Origin: Tritrichomonas musculus
Lineage: Eukaryota; Parabasalia; Tritrichomonadida; Tritrichomonadidae
DNA: 64,000 bases
NCBI GenBank assembly: GCA_039105265.1
Contig: JAPFFF010000002.1
Coordinates: 5,766,001-5,830,000 of the forward strand
Reading direction: 5' to 3'
Shown here one piece after another: positions 1-9,723 of the stretch (the first letter of the stretch is position 1; each line of letters opens with the position of its first letter). The translations under genes and the position numbers were made by a program. The notes under the pieces were generated by a model. The model was given only the letters and a program-made list of their open reading frames with translations. It did no database searches and was not told where the DNA came from.

Positions 1-8
1 ACTTATAG

Positions 9-1273
9 TTAAGGGTGTAGTCTCAACTTGATATCTCTAATATTTATTAAAAATAAATTGATAAAAATAATGTATATATACTTAATAATAAAATATTAAA
101 ATATTATTAGATAATTCCTTCTTCTTATAAAAATTAATTTTAGATATTTTTTTGTTTTGCGGCCAATTATGCAAACAAATTTAAATCTTTACATTTACAA
201 ATATTTTAGAGATAAAAAAGATTTATTCATCAGATTATCTTACAATCGCTATTACAAGCAAACAATAATTTGATATCTTACTTTTTACTTTCTATTTCTT
301 GGTTTTTTCAAATACTTTTTTCAAATACTTTATATATTATCCAAAGATAATGAAGTACAAAGACTTAAAGTGTAAAAATTACATTTACGTTTGTGAACAA
401 CAATGAATATTTGTTTTTATGCTATTTTAATTCCTTTATTTTGCCAATATTTTCCAGATCCAATAATTAATTACAAGTCGGATGATATGAAGACCGTATT
501 TAATTTTTATGTTCGTTTAATAATACTTACAACCTTTTTTTTTATAGTTAGAGCTATTGATTTTATTAAATTAGTAATTTAATTGTAAACAAAATCTTTG
601 CAATTTAAGATAATCCAATTTTTCAGGATCACATAGCATATGATACAAATTCTCTTTTATTTTTATTTACATTTTATGAATTTATCATTTTTTTTTTTTT
701 TTAATATTCAAAATCAAGTTTGATTATTTACTCCAAATTGCAGATTTAATTGGCTATTTATGATTTTTCCCTATATTTAAGATATCAAAATTCAAAAAGT
801 ATGCTTTAAAACCAATATTAAAAAATTAACAAATCAAACTTGGATTCAAAAAGTTGTTTTTTTTTTCTAAAGATTGAATACTTTTAAAATGAGACTACTC
901 CCTATAAAAGTACTGAATTCTATTTTAATCAATAAACAATTAATTTGCTTAAAAATCGTATTGTAATATCTATTTTCTTTATTTACATTTAATTCAAAAT
1001 CTTTTTAAATAATAATTCAACTACATTTTCTAAAAAATCATTTTTAGTAAAAGTGAAGTGAATTTTCTCCAGCTGTAAGGAATTAAACAAAAAAAGGGCA
1101 ACGTTACGATATGCACAAGAGGTAATATAATTTATATACTAAATATCAAAGTCATTGTTAAAAATGGGATGATACTTATGACCATTGCAATAATTGAATA
1201 CTTTTTTGAATGATCTTTATCAAAAATTCAATGTTTTTTTAAAAAATGTAACCATCTGAGACTACACCCTTAA
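9..1273. mobile_element. Candidate non-autonomous DNA transposon with inverted ends
   Basis: The sequence TTAAGGGTGTAGTCTCA stands at the left edge and its exact reverse complement at the right edge (17 bp, no mismatch). Read as TTAA target duplications the inverted ends would be GGGTGTAGTCTCA (piggyBac-like); read as TA duplications they would be one longer step outward (Tc1/mariner-like). A near copy of the same end, TGAGACTACTCCC, sits at 890-902 in the right-end orientation, so two right ends may be stacked. No open reading frame of note lies inside. Family assignment is open; the inverted ends are seen directly. Confidence 0.5.
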
Positions 1274-2806
1274 TTTTACTAGTATCTTTAAATATATGAT
1301 TTTTTTTTCATTTTTCTTTCATTGATTTGATTTTTTCTTTATTTTGATCTTAATAATTGTTGATTATTTATTTTGTCATGTCCTCGAATTATCTGTTCAA
1401 GAAAATTACTTTTACTCCTGATACTCGATTTTCAGTTTAAAAATCAGATATTCAGATATTCGATTATCAGAATATCAAATATGAAATGTGATATGAAAAA
1501 TGTTTTTAATCTTTATTAGGGATGTTCAAAATTCACTTTTCCCTTGGAAAAGTTCGACTTTTTCTGGGCAAAAGTGAATAATAAAATATCTCTAATCTTT
1601 ATCATTTACCAAGCAATTGAGATCTCAAGTGTATTTATCTTTTCTTATTATTCTTATTTTTGATTTTTAAAATATTTTAAAGTAAGTAATAGAATGTAAA
1701 AACGTTTATTTTAAAAATAAAAACGGGAAAAAAAAAGCATTCTTTTTTATGAAGAATATGAGACCAAATAACGATCATTAAATTATCAAAAATTTAATTG
1801 AAATAGATCTAGGGTATCAGTATAATTTATAATAAAAACAGAGAATAAAAAAACTTCATTTTCTGATATCAAGTATCAATGTATATTTTTTAATCGATAT
1901 CAGAAAGTATATCAATTTTGAGAATCGAAATAGTATTGATGATTTGGCAAATAATTATCTAAGATGATAATGCTATCAAATGATGTGTTTATGGCTAAAC
2001 TAATATCTGATTAGTCAAAAATTAATGGAAAATGAAGGTTAAAATGTTTTTTTAGCATGAATGGTTAGCTTTTTCCACAAAAATCCCAAAAAAGTATATA
2101 ATAGTAGTATACGTTAGGCTATGCCTTTTAAAAGGTTTTCCAGACCTAACCGCATCTATGATATCACTGGGTTCGTAAATTAAATTTCTTTTATTTGAAA
2201 AGGTATGAATTTTAATATATGAAACCATATTATGCAGAATTTCTTATATTTGGTATGTATTATAAGCATTTTGAACTCTTTTTGAAATAAATCGTTTCAT
2301 TGAATACTAGTCTGTTGAAAATTAATCACATAATATTAAGAAACAAATAATTAAAAGTAATTAAAGATCAATTAAACAAAATATAAGTAATGATTAAAAA
2401 GCTAGACATGTTATCTATACTTATCATATATTAATTGACTTAAATCTATTAACATGAAAAGCAAATCAAATATGGCAATACTATATGCTTGCTTTCTAGA
2501 ATATTTATTACTAAAAAAACTAACTGAAAACCCAAAAGAATCAGTAAAAAAATGAAAACATCTGCTTATACAGTGAGAATTAATTAGAAAGTCAAACATC
2601 AATTATTTAGACAATCAAAGTATTCATAGGATTGCAGTTAGATATGGTAGTGGGTGTTTCACACCACACTATACACTGTGGAACTTACATTTGAAGCTAT
2701 TATAATTACGAAAACGACAACTGACAATCAAGAAGAGATGTCATGATTAACGTCTCGTGGCGTGTATTTTTAATGTATAATCTCGACGCCAGAGCTGTTG
2801 GTGATG
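1274..2806. other. AT-rich gene-free stretch
   Basis: No convincing gene on either strand; the short open frames here are what AT-rich DNA produces by chance. The last part (about 2640-2806) is less AT-rich and continues, across the hAT insertion, into the sequence after 5017, so it is probably the left edge of the old Polinton-like remnant. Confidence 0.55.
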
Positions 2807-2990
2807 ATTTCATGCAGTGTTTGCATTTAGTACAAATTACAATTGTAAAAGTTGGCAAAAGTTTGCAAAAAAATTGTACAAATTGTAATAAAAATTAACC
2901 AAATATTAAAAATAATCTTTTATTTATTCTTTATTAACCAAAAAATCATTAACCATTAAAAAATAACGTTTTTTTTGAATGTTACAATTA

Positions 2991-3098
2991 TACTACAATT
3001 TTGTATTCAAAATTCTACAATCTTAACTGAATTTTTCTATATTACAAGATTTTGTAGTTGTAATAATGCAAAGGAATATTGAATACAAAATTGTAGTA
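2991..3098. repeat. Inverted repeat inside the hAT element
   Basis: TACTACAATTTTGTATTCAA at 2991-3010 is repeated as its exact reverse complement at 3079-3098, leaving a 68-bp loop. Further short ACAATTGTA and ACAAATTGTA motifs lie between the left hAT end and this hairpin, which is the usual subterminal-repeat pattern for transposase binding in hAT elements. That role is inferred. Confidence 0.6.
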
Positions 3099-4489
3099 TT
3101 TCTGAAGAAAATTGTAGGAATTTGCAACAAGTTGTAGCTTGATGTGCCCAAACTATAATATATATTTCCAGTCTTTTCTATTTGTTAAAACTATTTTTCT
3201 ATTTATATGGACATGCTTTTTTTTTGCATGATCAATTATATTTTCAATTTCCTAAATTTAAATGTTGAAAAAAAAAATTAGAAATGCTTTACATTAAAGA
3301 ATGTGTATACATAAATGATCATCGAAAAATTAATTGCTTTCATCGATAATATTTGTAATGTTATCTGTCCACCAGACAAGCATCCCACCAATCGTGGAGT
3401 AAGACAGACATCACTCCAAATTCTATCGATGGCTTTTGTATTTTTAAACGATTGATGAATTTTAAATAGAAAAAAAGAGATAGAAAAGATTTTTCTCTAT
3501 TTGCTAAAAGAAATCACACTAAAATTCATTTTATATCATGGCACTAATTCAATTACTTAGCTTTTGAGATCATAATGTTCAAAAATGCTGAAAAAAAAAA
3601 ATAAACGAATTCTATCAGATTTTTTTTAGATCAGCAGGACTACAATTAATTAATATAAGTCTTATGGGATTCAAATGAATCATAATTTATCATATATAAT
3701 ATACTAGATTCTTCTTTTGGGTTATATGAATACAAATATTTTAATAATATCGCATATTTTTTAGTTTTTGTTTGTTTTAACTATTATTATCTAACTGCAA
3801 ATATCATTTCTATTTAATTTCTTTCTTAATTATTGCAGCAAAGCATATTTTAACTTGAATAATTATTTAATCACATTTTCAAAAAAATCGCCATCTTTAT
3901 TATTACATAAGAATTTGTTTTAAAATTTGAAAAACGATGTAACTTTATTGTTCAAATAGTTATTAAATCTTATATTTATTTCAATAAATTGATCAAAAAG
4001 TTACATTGTTTTATTTCTTATAAAGAATGAATATTTCCTTTTTATACCAAAAAAATATTGATCTAGAGGATTTTGTGACGAAAATAAATTTAATAGATAA
4101 TTATGTATCGATAGTGCAAAATTATGTAAATAAAATAACACAATATTATCGCATTTATATTTGATTTATTACTCAAATTTCATAAAAAGTTTCATCGTTA
4201 TATTTTGAAAAAGTTTTAGGATAATTCTATAAATACTTTTGATTTCATTATTTGTTTAGCATTCTTTAATTTTATGTTAAAAAAATTTCCGAGGAGAATA
4301 ATAATAATTTCATCAAAATTCAACTTTCAGAATACATCAAAAAAAAAAAAAGTCTTCAGACTCTGAAATTGATATAAGTCAAATTGACCTTAATAAACTT
4401 AACCAAATTATATTAGAAAAATCGATATATGATCATATGCCAATAATTCATTATGTTCTGATTCGAATTTTATTAATTATTGGGAAAAT

Positions 4490-4774
4490 ATGAAAGAATT
4501 AAATATTAATAAAAATACGTTTAAAAACATATCAAAATTAGCTACAAGAATGTATCCAATTTCCGCATCAGAAGCTGGCGCTGAACGCTCTTTTTCAAGA
4601 TTAAAATGGAGATTTACTGATCGCCGAAATAAAACAAACAAAAAAACAATGAAAAACGAAATATTCATTGAAAATTCTTTTAAAAATAAAATACAAACAA
4701 AAGACAATTTTAATAAAGTATTGTGGAAAATTCCTCCTCATATTCAAGAGAAACAAAAAATTGATGGTGAATAA
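4490..4774 (+). pseudogene. hAT transposase, C-terminal dimerisation fragment
   Basis: The frame carries the hAT C-terminal signature: residues about 23-40 read YPISASEAGAERSFSRLK, matching the family pattern of small residues followed by ErxFS in the dimerisation region. Open frame continues a little upstream of the first ATG and includes a NYWEN stretch comparable to the W-rich segment that precedes this region in hAT transposases. The DNA-binding zinc finger (BED) and the RNase H-like catalytic part are not recognisable upstream, so this is a remnant. In an active element it would contribute to transposase oligomerisation. It ends about 235 bp before the right terminus, as expected for a transposase. 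Confidence 0.85.
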
Positions 4775-5017
4775 AAATCATTTATTTTTTATTTTATTTT
4801 TTTTATAGTATTTTATTTATTAATATTTTTTTATATTACATGCTTAATGTTTTTAATAATTCCATTTTTTGCACTCCAATAAATAAATTAGTCGGTACTA
4901 TTAACAACCAAAAAATGGGCATCTTCTGAAAGGTTTTAAAAATAAATGTGGTTACATTTTAATAGCTATTTATTACTACAATTGTAATTTGTAGTAAATG
5001 CAAACACTGATTTCATG

Positions 5018-5167
5018 TGTTGCTATCATAAATGATAACGCACCACCAATAACAATGAATGAAATATAATTTATTGATATTATAAATGAAACGATTAACT
5101 GACCTAATCGATTACACACCAATACCAAAATAATACGAGCGAATCGAATTAATTTATTTTTAACCAT
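5018..5167 (-). pseudogene. Small hydrophobic protein frame of the old remnant
   Basis: The frame begins MVKNKLIRFARIILVLVCNR and contains one or two hydrophobic stretches suited to membrane insertion (roughly residues 10-25 and 28-48). Small membrane proteins are common in Polintons, but I recognise no family. The hAT element interrupts its far end. Its start lies only 44 bp from the plus-strand frame that follows, a divergent arrangement like those in the intact Polinton. Confidence 0.35.
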
Positions 5168-5211
5168 TGAGTGTTCTGTTGAAACGAGATGACAAAACAT
5201 TAAGTCAACAA

Positions 5212-5349
5212 ATGAAGAAGTTGAAAGAAGAGACAAAAATAAAAATGTTCACTGATGAAATGTTTAATATTGATGAGTATATAATAGATGAATGTTGTAA
5301 TGGTCGAACATATAGATTGATTTATAACCCAATCAAAAATAATAAATGA
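5212..5349 (+). pseudogene. Short unrecognised frame of the old remnant
   Basis: A 45-residue frame from the first ATG, beginning MKKLKEETKIKMFTDE and rich in Lys, Glu, Asp and Ile. No domain recognised. It is listed because it shows coding-like composition, lies next to the divergent hydrophobic frame, and is followed by a basic frame on the same strand. It may be part of a decayed gene. Confidence 0.3.
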
Positions 5350-5474
5350 TTTTTTCTATTGATGTCTAAAATGACTGAAATTGATTTTAGACCCAATCAA
5401 AAAACCTATCATTAAAAACAATAATTACTGAAATTGATTTCACCAATTATAAACAAACACCTATCATTAAATCA

Positions 5475-5618
5475 ATGACAAAATCAAAGTCTATTGAAAA
5501 TCTACAATTGACAGAACATAAATCACAAGCTGAAAAAAAGCGAGGAAGGAAAAACAAATACGCTAATGATGAAGAGAGAAAGGAAGCAAGGAAGAGACAA
5601 CAGAAAGAATATCGTTAA
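5475..5618 (+). CDS. Small basic protein, possible nucleic-acid binder
   Basis: A 47-residue frame whose second half is strongly basic: KKRGRKNKYANDEERKEARK followed by RQQKEYR. The pattern (R/K)GR(K/P)xKY...DEE...A(R)KRQQxEYRxR resembles short basic segments seen in several Polinton and related virus proteins and could act as a nuclear-localisation or DNA-binding tail. It lies in the old remnant, so it may be only a piece. The family link is from memory of the pattern, not from a search. Confidence 0.4.
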   Translation: MTKSKSIENLQLTEHKSQAEKKRGRKNKYANDEERKEARKRQQKEYR

Positions 5619-5674
5619 CGTAAAAAAATTGAATAGATTGAAATGAAGAAACAAATTGAAGAACATAAATAAAT

Positions 5675-6018
5675 TTATTTACTTATGATATCTCCAACGT
5701 TTGCATCAGTTGATGGTTTGATTTTGATTGTGATGAATAACGGACTCATCAGTATAATTGGCTTATACATAAAATCAACGAGACGCATTTCAAGATATTT
5801 TAATGAATCGCTATTAGTTTTTATTTTTATCTGCTTGGTCTGGTCATAGTTAACAATGAGTGGAGCTTGATTTAAAAACATTGAATCAATGTTTGCAATA
5901 GCTGATGGCGTGTATTCTTTTTCACCAATTGAACTATAAACTGGCTGACCCTGTAGTGATACAAGATATAATTTATTCGCATAATTTAAAACTGGTAAAT
6001 CATGAATTATGAATGGTG
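5675..6018 (-). pseudogene. Distal half of an interrupted gene of the old remnant
   Basis: The frame runs up to the target duplication of the 21-kb Polinton, and the same-strand counterpart begins just beyond the other duplication (27019-27361): the Polinton landed inside this gene. The end of the frame has a run of alternating hydrophobic residues (LEMRLVDFMYKPIILMSPLF), a beta-rich pattern that resembles the end of the 116-residue putative minor capsid protein of the intact Polinton. That similarity is weak and by eye. An open frame that continues a little into the Polinton terminal repeat has no ATG there and is incidental. Confidence 0.45.
6013..6018. repeat. Target-site duplication ATGGTG, left copy (21-kb Polinton)
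   Basis: ATGGTG directly before the left terminus, repeated at 27019-27024 directly after the right terminus. Six-base duplications are the rule for Polintons. It fixes the outer limits of the element. Confidence 0.92.
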
Positions 6019-6272
6019 AGAGAGTAAGGGTGTTGATTTGGTGGGGTGAGATAAAATTGAGATTGACGGTCGCCACTTTGAATCTTCATTTTGGAATTTA
6101 CATCTTTGAACTTGTTTTAGTAGTATATATGAGTCGGTTTCCGCAGGGCTAAAGCCCCACGTCAACACGACTAATGAATAAAAATAATATGAACTTATTG
6201 TTTGACATCAATTGATGTTCATTTATTGGACAACTCATTTAATTCATCTTCAAGTTGATGCAGTTTGTGTTT
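6019..6272. repeat. Left terminal inverted repeat of the 21-kb Polinton
   Basis: 254 bp, matching 26765-27018 in reverse complement throughout the part I compared. The repeat contains AGTAGTATATATGAGTCGG beginning 100 bp from its outer end. That motif is nearly identical to the extreme terminus of the palindromic element further right, so the Polinton TIR looks like an AGTAGT-type end with about 100 bp of extra sequence outside it. Confidence 0.93.
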
Positions 6273-6529
6273 ATTTATTATTCCTAATATATTTATACTT
6301 GTTTTATATTGTTTTTAGAATTTGCGAAAATAAAAAATTATTTTTAAAAAATATTTGTATATAGCAAAGATAAAAAATATTATTATTATTTAATTCTGAA
6401 ATCGGGGCGAGACCGAAACGACATCGAGACAAGCTGGAACGTAGCCAGTTCTGGTAGTCAATGAGAATGCTAAAGGTCATCAGAAACGTTGTCGAACGCC
6501 TGAAAAGCTAGCTGGTTAGGAAAAAAATT

Positions 6530-7016
6530 TTATTTATAAAGAACCATGTTGTTGTTGAAGAACCATGTTGTTGTTGAAAAATCTTGTTGTTGAAGAACCA
6601 TGTTGTTGTTGAAAAACCTTGTTGTTGTTGAAGAACCATGTTGTTGTTGAAGAACCATGTTGTTGTTGAAAAATCTTGTTGTTGTTGAAGAACCATGTTG
6701 TTGAAGAACCATGTTGTTGTTGAAGAACCATGTTGTTGTTGAAAAACCTTGTTGTTGTTGAAGAACCATGTTGTTGTTGAAGAACCTTGTTGTTGTTGAA
6801 GAACCATGTTGTTGAAGAACCTTGTTGTTGTTGAAAAACCTTGTTGTTGTTGTTGAAAAATCTTGTTGTTGTTGTTGAAAAATCTTGTTGTTGTTGAAGA
6901 ACCATGTTGTTGTTGAAAAATCTTGTTGTTGAAGAACCATGTTGTTGTTGAAAAATCTTGTTGTTGAAGAACCATGTTGTTGTTGAAAATCTTGTTGTTA
7001 TTGTTGAATATCTTGT
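6530..7016. repeat. TTG-rich tandem array near the left Polinton end
   Basis: About 485 bp of short units built from GAAGAACCATGTTGTTGTT and GAAAAATCTTGTTGTTGTT variants, roughly 15-21 bp long and differing in the number of TTG triplets. It is open in three minus-strand frames at once, which is a property of the repeat and not evidence for genes. The stretch from the TIR to here (6273-6529) contains no gene I can support. Confidence 0.9.
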
Positions 7017-7019
7017 TGA

Positions 7020-7250
7020 TGACTCATGTGATACCTTTTATTTAGTGTGATACCTTTTTTCTCGTGTGATACCTTTTTCCTCATGTGATACCTTTTTCCT
7101 CGTGTGATACCTTTTTCCTCATGTGATACTTATTTCCTCATGTGATACCTTTTTCCTCATGTGATACCTTTTATCTCATGTGATACCTATTTCCTCATGT
7201 GATACCTATTTCCTCATGTGATACTAATTGTTTCATGTGATACATATCAT
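7020..7250. repeat. 19-bp tandem array, about 12 copies
   Basis: The unit is TCATGTGATACCTTTTTCC with one- or two-base variants. It separates the TTG array from the first Polinton gene. The last unit runs into TCATTA, which resembles a trichomonad initiator 24 bp before the ATG of the next gene, so the array may sit directly upstream of a promoter. Confidence 0.9.
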
Positions 7251-7252
7251 TA
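7247..7252 (+). promoter_or_regulatory. Initiator-like TCATTA before the first Polinton gene
   Basis: Trichomonad core promoters use an initiator of the form TCAY(T/A) a few bases before the ATG. TCATTA lies 24 bp before the start codon here. Comparable TCATA/TCATTA sites stand just before the ATGs of the polymerase gene, the capsid gene and the 84-residue gene, which suggests that the Polinton uses host-type initiators. The motif is short, so a single site is weak evidence. Confidence 0.4.
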
Positions 7253-7275
7253 AATTTATTTTTATTTTTAATTAA

Positions 7276-7740
7276 ATGAAAATGTCAACACCAAAGGTTT
7301 ATGATTACATCAATTCATTGATTGAAATGTTGGATGAAACAGAGAAGTTTAAACAATGTGATTTCTCAATATTGTGTGATAGATATCCAATACCAAGTGG
7401 AAAGGCTATATATAAAGCTAAAGTGATGTACATATCATTGAAGAACAAAGATAATGAATTCAAACGATTCTATCATGATAAGATTGTTGAACTCGGGCTC
7501 GAATATATAACATTAACATCAAATGTTAGAAGAAGAATATCAACAACATCTATTGAGTTCTTCGTTGAAGGTTCAAATGAAGAACAATCATTTAAAGAAT
7601 ACAAGTATTATAATTACAGTATCAGGAAAGTTAATGATAAGAAAGCAAAAGAACTCATTGAACAAATGAGACAAAAATATAATATCAATACACCACAACT
7701 GTTTGTTGGTGTTCAACAACAAATTGTATTAGATGAATGA
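7276..7740 (+). CDS. Unrecognised 154-residue Polinton protein
   Basis: A well-formed frame, beginning MKMSTPKVYDYINSLIEML. It looks like a compact soluble protein: helical N-terminal third, a central stretch of alternating hydrophobic residues, and a Lys/Glu-rich C-terminal helix. I see no catalytic motif, zinc site or membrane segment. It converges on the packaging ATPase gene with a 12-bp overlap of the 3' ends, typical of the tight packing in this element. Function unknown. Confidence 0.75.
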   Translation: MKMSTPKVYDYINSLIEMLDETEKFKQCDFSILCDRYPIPSGKAIYKAKVMYISLKNKDNEFKRFYHDKIVELGLEYITLTSNVRRRISTTSIEFFVEGSNEEQSFKEYKYYNYSIRKVNDKKAKELIEQMRQKYNINTPQLFVGVQQQIVLDE

Positions 7741-8643
7741 AAGGTTATTAGTTCGAACATTGATTAAAACGAATTGATGTGCTTTCATTGTTCTGTATCG
7801 ATTCCATAGCTCTTCGAAATCTATTGGAAATGGAACTTGTTGATATATGTAGCCGAGTTTCTGTCGTGAATAACCACTAAAGATGAAGAATGATGTTGCA
7901 TTATTTTTCCATTCTGTTGTTAAAGCTTTGAAGAACTGGATGTTAACGAATATGATTAGATTCTTATGTCGAAGCTGACTGATGGTATTGATAAAATAGG
8001 ATGATTTAATTAGTTTCGATTTCAAGAAGTCTTCACAAAGAATGATAGTATTTAGCGGTTTATTTGGTTGACCTAGTTTATTGATATGAAGAAACTCAAA
8101 CATATCGTTTAACTTCTTTTCATCGATTACTATTTTTGGTGTTGATGAATATTTGTTATACAATTCTTTATATAAATCAAGTTGTTTAAGATATTCTTCA
8201 GCATTGTTGTCAGCAACAGTTTTTATTGGTAGCTGTATCAATTCGCGTTGGCTTTCGAATGTTGCATCATTGATTGTTCCGTTTCGTGATACATAAACAA
8301 TTAAATGAAAGCCAGCGTTCTTCATTCGAGACATTTGAATAACATCTCGTAGCATTATATGACTCTTTCCTTTACCTTGCTGACCAACGAGTATGTTCAA
8401 TGAATTGTAATATGAATAAATACCGTTTGCGATTGGTCTGATTGATTCATTCTTTATTTTTGATTCATTGCGTTGATATGCTTTATTCATCTCGTCATCA
8501 ATATTAAATGTTGTTTCATTAACTGTTGGCTTGAATGATTCATATTCAAATGCAAAACTCATTTGGTCATCATCATAATCAGAACCACTAGAGAATAAAA
8601 TCTCTTTGTAATTAAACTGAGTGGGTTTCATGAAACCTTTCAT
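7729..8643 (-). CDS. Packaging ATPase, FtsK/HerA (A32-like) type
   Basis: Predicted DNA-packaging ATPase that would pump the element's DNA into a capsid. The P-loop GQQGKGKS (about residues 85-92) follows a hydrophobic strand (LNILV), and a Walker B-like strand TIILCED lies near residue 200. The order and spacing fit the A32-like ATPases of Polintons, virophages and large DNA viruses; 304 residues is a normal length. The start MKGFMKP is chosen because a second small gene ends 24 bp upstream; MKPTQF, four codons in, is an alternative. It heads a run of minus-strand genes (9724-10074, 9440-9685, 8810-9385, 8668-8799, then this one) with very short gaps. Confidence 0.88.
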   Translation of the reverse strand: MKGFMKPTQFNYKEILFSSGSDYDDDQMSFAFEYESFKPTVNETTFNIDDEMNKAYQRNESKIKNESIRPIANGIYSYYNSLNILVGQQGKGKSHIMLRDVIQMSRMKNAGFHLIVYVSRNGTINDATFESQRELIQLPIKTVADNNAEEYLKQLDLYKELYNKYSSTPKIVIDEKKLNDMFEFLHINKLGQPNKPLNTIILCEDFLKSKLIKSSYFINTISQLRHKNLIIFVNIQFFKALTTEWKNNATSFFIFSGYSRQKLGYIYQQVPFPIDFEELWNRYRTMKAHQFVLINVRTNNLSFI

Positions 8644-8667
8644 TTCTTTAGTTTTCGTTAAAGCTCT

Positions 8668-8799
8668 TCATGAATACATTTTTGTTCTTATCTCTTCACT
8701 GAGTTCTGGTTCTTTGTCAGGCATCATTAAAGATACTTCAACAATCTTCACTAAAAATAAACCTGTTAATAATGAAACAACTAATATTTCATATATCAT
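8668..8799 (-). CDS. 43-residue single-pass membrane protein
   Basis: A tiny frame between the ATPase and 191-residue genes, starting MIYEILVVSLLTGLFLVKIV. Residues about 4-24 form one uninterrupted hydrophobic segment; the remaining 19 residues are charged and hydrophilic (PDKEPELSEEIRTK). The frame fills the gap exactly, with 10 bp to the gene before it and 24 bp to the ATPase after it, on the same strand. Its length is below usual gene-calling limits. Small hydrophobic proteins of this kind occur in Polintons, virophages and adenovirus-like elements, but I cannot name a family. Confidence 0.65.
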   Translation of the reverse strand: MIYEILVVSLLTGLFLVKIVEVSLMMPDKEPELSEEIRTKMYS

Positions 8800-8809
8800 T
8801 TATTAGTTT

Positions 8810-9385
8810 TTAAATACATGTTTTTAATGAAATGTTGTGTCTAATGAGTTCGGTATAAATGCTATTATATTTGTATTTCAAGTCATTTGATTCATTATTT
8901 TTGTACACCAATATCCTATCAATTAAAAGATATTTGGAACGAGAAACGCAACCATTACACGCACAATCATCATTGACAATCAATTCAACTTTATCTGCTT
9001 GTGTTAGTAATTTGATGAGTTCCATTAATGTATTTGAATGACAAATCAATAAATCATTGACTTTTATTGGATTGGTTTCATAGATGGATAATAATATCTC
9101 AAGGAATTTGTTTTTGGTTTCAAGTTCTGTTATATCAGCTCCAATATCACTGATACCTCTTTCTAGGGAAACGTTGTTTGTTGGATGCTGTGATTGATAT
9201 ACTCCACTCATCTGAGGTATAGTAAAATTTGTGGCTTGAGATGATTGTGGTAATGGTTGAACTGATGGATATTCAACTGGTTGTGGTTGCTTTGGTTTGA
9301 TGTTTATATTAATACTGGTTGATTGTTCCTGCTTAACTGATGCATCGTTCTCGCTACTTAATATACGAGCTTTTGATAATGCCAT
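8810..9385 (-). CDS. Unrecognised 191-residue protein with Pro/Gln-rich N-terminus
   Basis: The N-terminal 80 residues are low in structure and rich in Pro, Gln and Ser. From about residue 85 the chain becomes helical (ITELETKNKFLEILLSIYE), and a cysteine cluster CACNGC lies near residue 140, possibly a small metal site. The gene ends 10 bp before the 43-residue membrane-protein gene, so the two are probably expressed together or from overlapping promoters. No family recognised. Confidence 0.7.
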   Translation of the reverse strand: MALSKARILSSENDASVKQEQSTSININIKPKQPQPVEYPSVQPLPQSSQATNFTIPQMSGVYQSQHPTNNVSLERGISDIGADITELETKNKFLEILLSIYETNPIKVNDLLICHSNTLMELIKLLTQADKVELIVNDDCACNGCVSRSKYLLIDRILVYKNNESNDLKYKYNSIYTELIRHNISLKTCI

Positions 9386-9439
9386 GAATGTTTGAATAAA
9401 AATAAAACAACATTAATGATGAGTCATTCAATGATTCAT

Positions 9440-9685
9440 TTACAAAGTCATTTGTTCAGCTGATTTGATACGTTCATCAATAGCTCTTAATTGTATTTTA
9501 ATCGATTCAATATCATTAAATAGTTGTTTATATATCGACAATATGTGAATCATCTTATCAAACTTTCCGTTTAATGCATCATCTTCAGAATTCATACATT
9601 CATTGAATATCTTGTCTTTAACTATTCGAAACTGAGCGTGTAAAGCTGATGTATCACAACTCAAACCTTTAATTGCACTATTCAT
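9440..9685 (-). CDS. 81-residue coiled-coil protein
   Basis: A short helical protein; the second half (residues about 40-78) has heptad-like spacing of Ile, Leu and Phe with charged residues between, ending IDERIKSAEQM. It could be a structural or assembly protein. No family recognised. Gaps to its neighbours are 38 and 54 bp on the same strand. Confidence 0.65.
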   Translation of the reverse strand: MNSAIKGLSCDTSALHAQFRIVKDKIFNECMNSEDDALNGKFDKMIHILSIYKQLFNDIESIKIQLRAIDERIKSAEQMTL

Positions 9686-9723
9686 TTTAAACCAAAAATA
9701 AACAAATTAATTAAATGATATTT

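Larger units (their letters stand above)
2815..5009. mobile_element. hAT-superfamily DNA transposon, complete ends, decayed inside
   Basis: The element starts with CAGTGTTTGCATTTAG and ends with the matching inverted sequence CTAAATGCAAACACTG apart from one mismatch; the inverted arms run 33 bp (2815-2847 and 4977-5009) with one difference. It is flanked by a perfect 8-bp direct duplication, ATTTCATG, at 2807-2814 and 5010-5017. Ends of the CAGTG type and 8-bp duplications are diagnostic of hAT transposons. The only recognisable coding part is the C-terminal dimerisation region of the transposase near the right end. At 2195 bp it is short for an autonomous hAT element, and most of the transposase is missing or unreadable. 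It interrupts the distal end of a small membrane-protein frame in the surrounding old element. Confidence 0.9.
5018..6018. mobile_element. Old Polinton-like remnant, left strip
   Basis: This strip lies between the hAT element and the 21-kb Polinton. It holds several short frames with Polinton-like character (a small hydrophobic protein, a small basic protein, and half of a minus-strand gene whose other half lies beyond the Polinton). It belongs with 27025-28203 and 36391-36421: target duplications show that these strips were one stretch before the later insertions. The element is broken and clearly the oldest layer. Its own termini were not found. Confidence 0.6.

Noticed and set aside
2411-2602. 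Small Phe/Ser-rich minus-strand frame left of the hAT element
   Set aside because: AT-rich chance frame without homology, start context or neighbours.
6508-6975. Three overlapping minus-strand frames of 123-155 residues rich in Gln, Asn and Phe
   Set aside because: All three frames are open because the underlying units lack stop triplets in any frame; this is a tandem array, not genes.
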